Of a stretch of 64,000 bases of DNA, positions 54,201 through 57,200 are shown piece by piece. This DNA is from Siphonodentalium dalli (taxonomy: Eukaryota; Mollusca; Scaphopoda; Gadilida; Siphonodentaliidae). The position numbers and the translations under genes are program-made. Each line of letters begins with the position of its first letter. The stretch's first letter is position 1. A model generated the notes under the pieces. The model saw only the letters and a list, made by a program, of their open reading frames with translations, was not told the origin of the DNA and made no database searches. Where the stretch lies: the NCBI GenBank assembly GCA_032622095.1, contig CP136061.1:20710991-20774990 (forward strand), in the 5' to 3' direction.

Positions 54201-57200
54201 TGCTGAGCATAGTGAAATTGTCATCAATTACAGTTCACTATATAAATTGTGATGTTATCCTATAACAGAATTTTACAAGTCTGTGAAACACATTTGATTG
54301 ACATATTTCCTTGTAAATAGATGAGCAGCATACACCACCATTCTTATGTGTAGACTGTTTGCAGTAATTAATTTTGGAGGTAAAATTTCAAACTTATTAA
54401 GGATTAATTCAGTTTGAATTAAGGGCTAAATATTTACCAATCCATGTTCAGGTGTCTTGATTTCTGATATGATACAACTGATATGATTGGTGTGTTCAGC
54501 AGTTTGATTGTCGTGAAATATATCCTTAAAATGGGCATACTGTGTGAGCACTGAACAATCAGTTAAAAACATTTAAATATGTGCACAATTGATATGCCTT
54601 TAAACTAACTAGCTGTAAGCCTGTAATTACCTCTTTGGGTTTTGGGGGAGGGTCATAAACATCCTTGGTGTAGAGATCGCCAGTGATTGATATGCCTTTA
54701 ACTAATTAGCTGTAATTAACCTCCTCCGTTTTTGGGGGAGGGTGTCGTAAACATCCTTGGTGTAGAGATCGCCAGTGATTGATATGCTTTTAATTAACTA
54801 GCTGTAATTACCTCTTTGGGTTTTGGGGGCGGGTCATAAACATCCCTGGTGTAGAGATCGCCAGTGATTGATATGCCTTCAACTAACTAGCTGTATTTAC
54901 CTCTTTGGGTTTTGGGGGCGGGTCATAAACATCCTTAGCGTAGAGATCGCCAGTGATTGGATCAATCTTCAACCCTTTCCTCCGTTTCTCCAGATCTTTG
55001 TCAGGAATCTGTTTCAAAAGATAAAATAAATTTATTATGCTTTTCTGTGAAACAGCGGATAATGGCTAAAAATTTATATCAAGTGGATAGCCATCAATCT
55101 AACGTACTGAGCAAACATGATTTTATTGTTTAAGTTTAACAATCAAAGGGTAAATTTTCTAGCGCAACTCTCAGTGACGTGTTTTGACGTGGACGCCTTT
55201 TCCTCAAAAACGTGATTTGCTGTGTTGATTTAAACAGTTAATATTTGCCCTTCATTTTGCTTATCATAACGTATTACTTCACAACATATTGGTATTTCGT
55301 GCTGATAGTCTCACTGTACCTAAACCTAAATCTTCTCCAAAAGGAATGTGTGCAAATAGCTTTTATTTGTCGGTATTCATAGTTGCTATTGCATTTAACA
55401 AAGAGAAAAAGACAAATCTGGAGCATAGTCTAAGCATCTACTAGTAGGTGCATCAGGGAGGAAATTGAAAACATGAAATAGGACAAAAATCCAATTTTTA
55501 TAAAGCATCAATAATAAAAGGCCACCTGGCCACAGTGTTCCCCAAAAATCTATCACCAGGATACCAAAATAATCGTCAAATTATAAGTCAACAAGGACCA
55601 TAACTCTGGTAAAAAAAAAAGGCGGATGGAACCCCCATTCTAACTTGACCTGTATTTCCATGTGGGCAATCCACATATCAATTTTGAAAATAATCAGATA
55701 ATTAAACTAAAGTTATCATCTGGAAAACCATCTGGGACGGATGTCGGATGGAAGGATGCACGGAACTGCTGATTTCTATACTTTTTGGGGGACAAATATA
55801 AATACTATAGATTCTCTCCTTGGAATTGTAATAAATGAGTTACATAACATGTTTGTCCAAAATAATAGCATCTTTCTAATAAAATAAATAATTCAAGATA
55901 CATTAATGGCTCCATAACTCCAGTTATAGCATCTGTCTGACATCAAACTGTTCAGCTGAAAAGATGTTAAAAAAATCAAATATGACATAAAAACTACACT
56001 CTAAATTCCAAACAATGTCAATTATATATATATTGCTGTCTCTCTAAATTGACAATAAAATACACCACAAACCCTCGCATGAATGATGAAATCTGGTTTT
56101 AGCTGGAAATTGTTGACCAGAGCCAGTTGATCTTTGATTGGCATGGTATCTTCTGATAAACAAGGGAAGTCATCCAAAATGTAACCTGTTGAAAAAAGAA
56201 AAGCGAGCAATTAATAATTGGAGGTGGAAAATTTATATCCAATATACCATGTTTTATGCATCAGAAGCTTTCTTAACAACATTTAATATAATTTTCTCCA
56301 CAATTACATAGATAAAAGTGAAAAATTATTTTCCATATGTATATCACACACACACATCTCATTTCTTCTTTCATATATTATTGCTGGATTTTCATGCCCA
56401 TATTTGTTGCTGGAGTTTCCTGTAGTAATTATTCCATAGAGCTTTTATATAGAAATGGACCAATCACTAGGCCCTGTTCACAAATTCAACTATAACAAGC
56501 TAAAAAATCCACAGAAAAGATCATGACATATTCAGAATGCACATGGGGGAAGGGGGGGGGGGGATATTGAACCAACTTGAGATCTGGTAGACTTGGTTAA
56601 AACAAATAGTTGGAAGGAATGAGGTGCCATATATAAATATACTAACCATGATGTGCAACCTCTGGTGAAGCGATTTTGTCCTCGATCATCTTTATGATCA
56701 TGTTCTCAGCAACAGCTTCACCTTTGGACAAAATCTCAATACAATTTCTGCCAAGTTCTGTCTGTTGCTCCATATTCTGCATAAGCAGGTCCGATGCTGA
56801 AATATAATATACATGTATGTAAGTACATGTACAAAAATATCAGAAATGCTTCACCAGAATTAAAAGATTGAAAATTATTTAATTTTGATATGATACAATT
56901 GAAATTGGCGAATAAAACTGCAAAACAATGATGTAAACATCTGATGCGTAGTTCAATTTAAATATCATGGTTTACAGGCATATATGATTTCACTACAATT
57001 TCGCTGAACATCACCAGCATTGCATAACCTTTAATTCCTTAATTCTCCTACCATTCAGTTTAAAAACTATATGGTACGCTGGAATATTCTATGTGCCACG
57101 TGTAAAGATGTTCTGATAATATATGCAGACAACAATCAGAGAAACACCCTACAGACTCCCATTCATCAATTTCTAGGAATATTCTGATAATAAGATCAAC

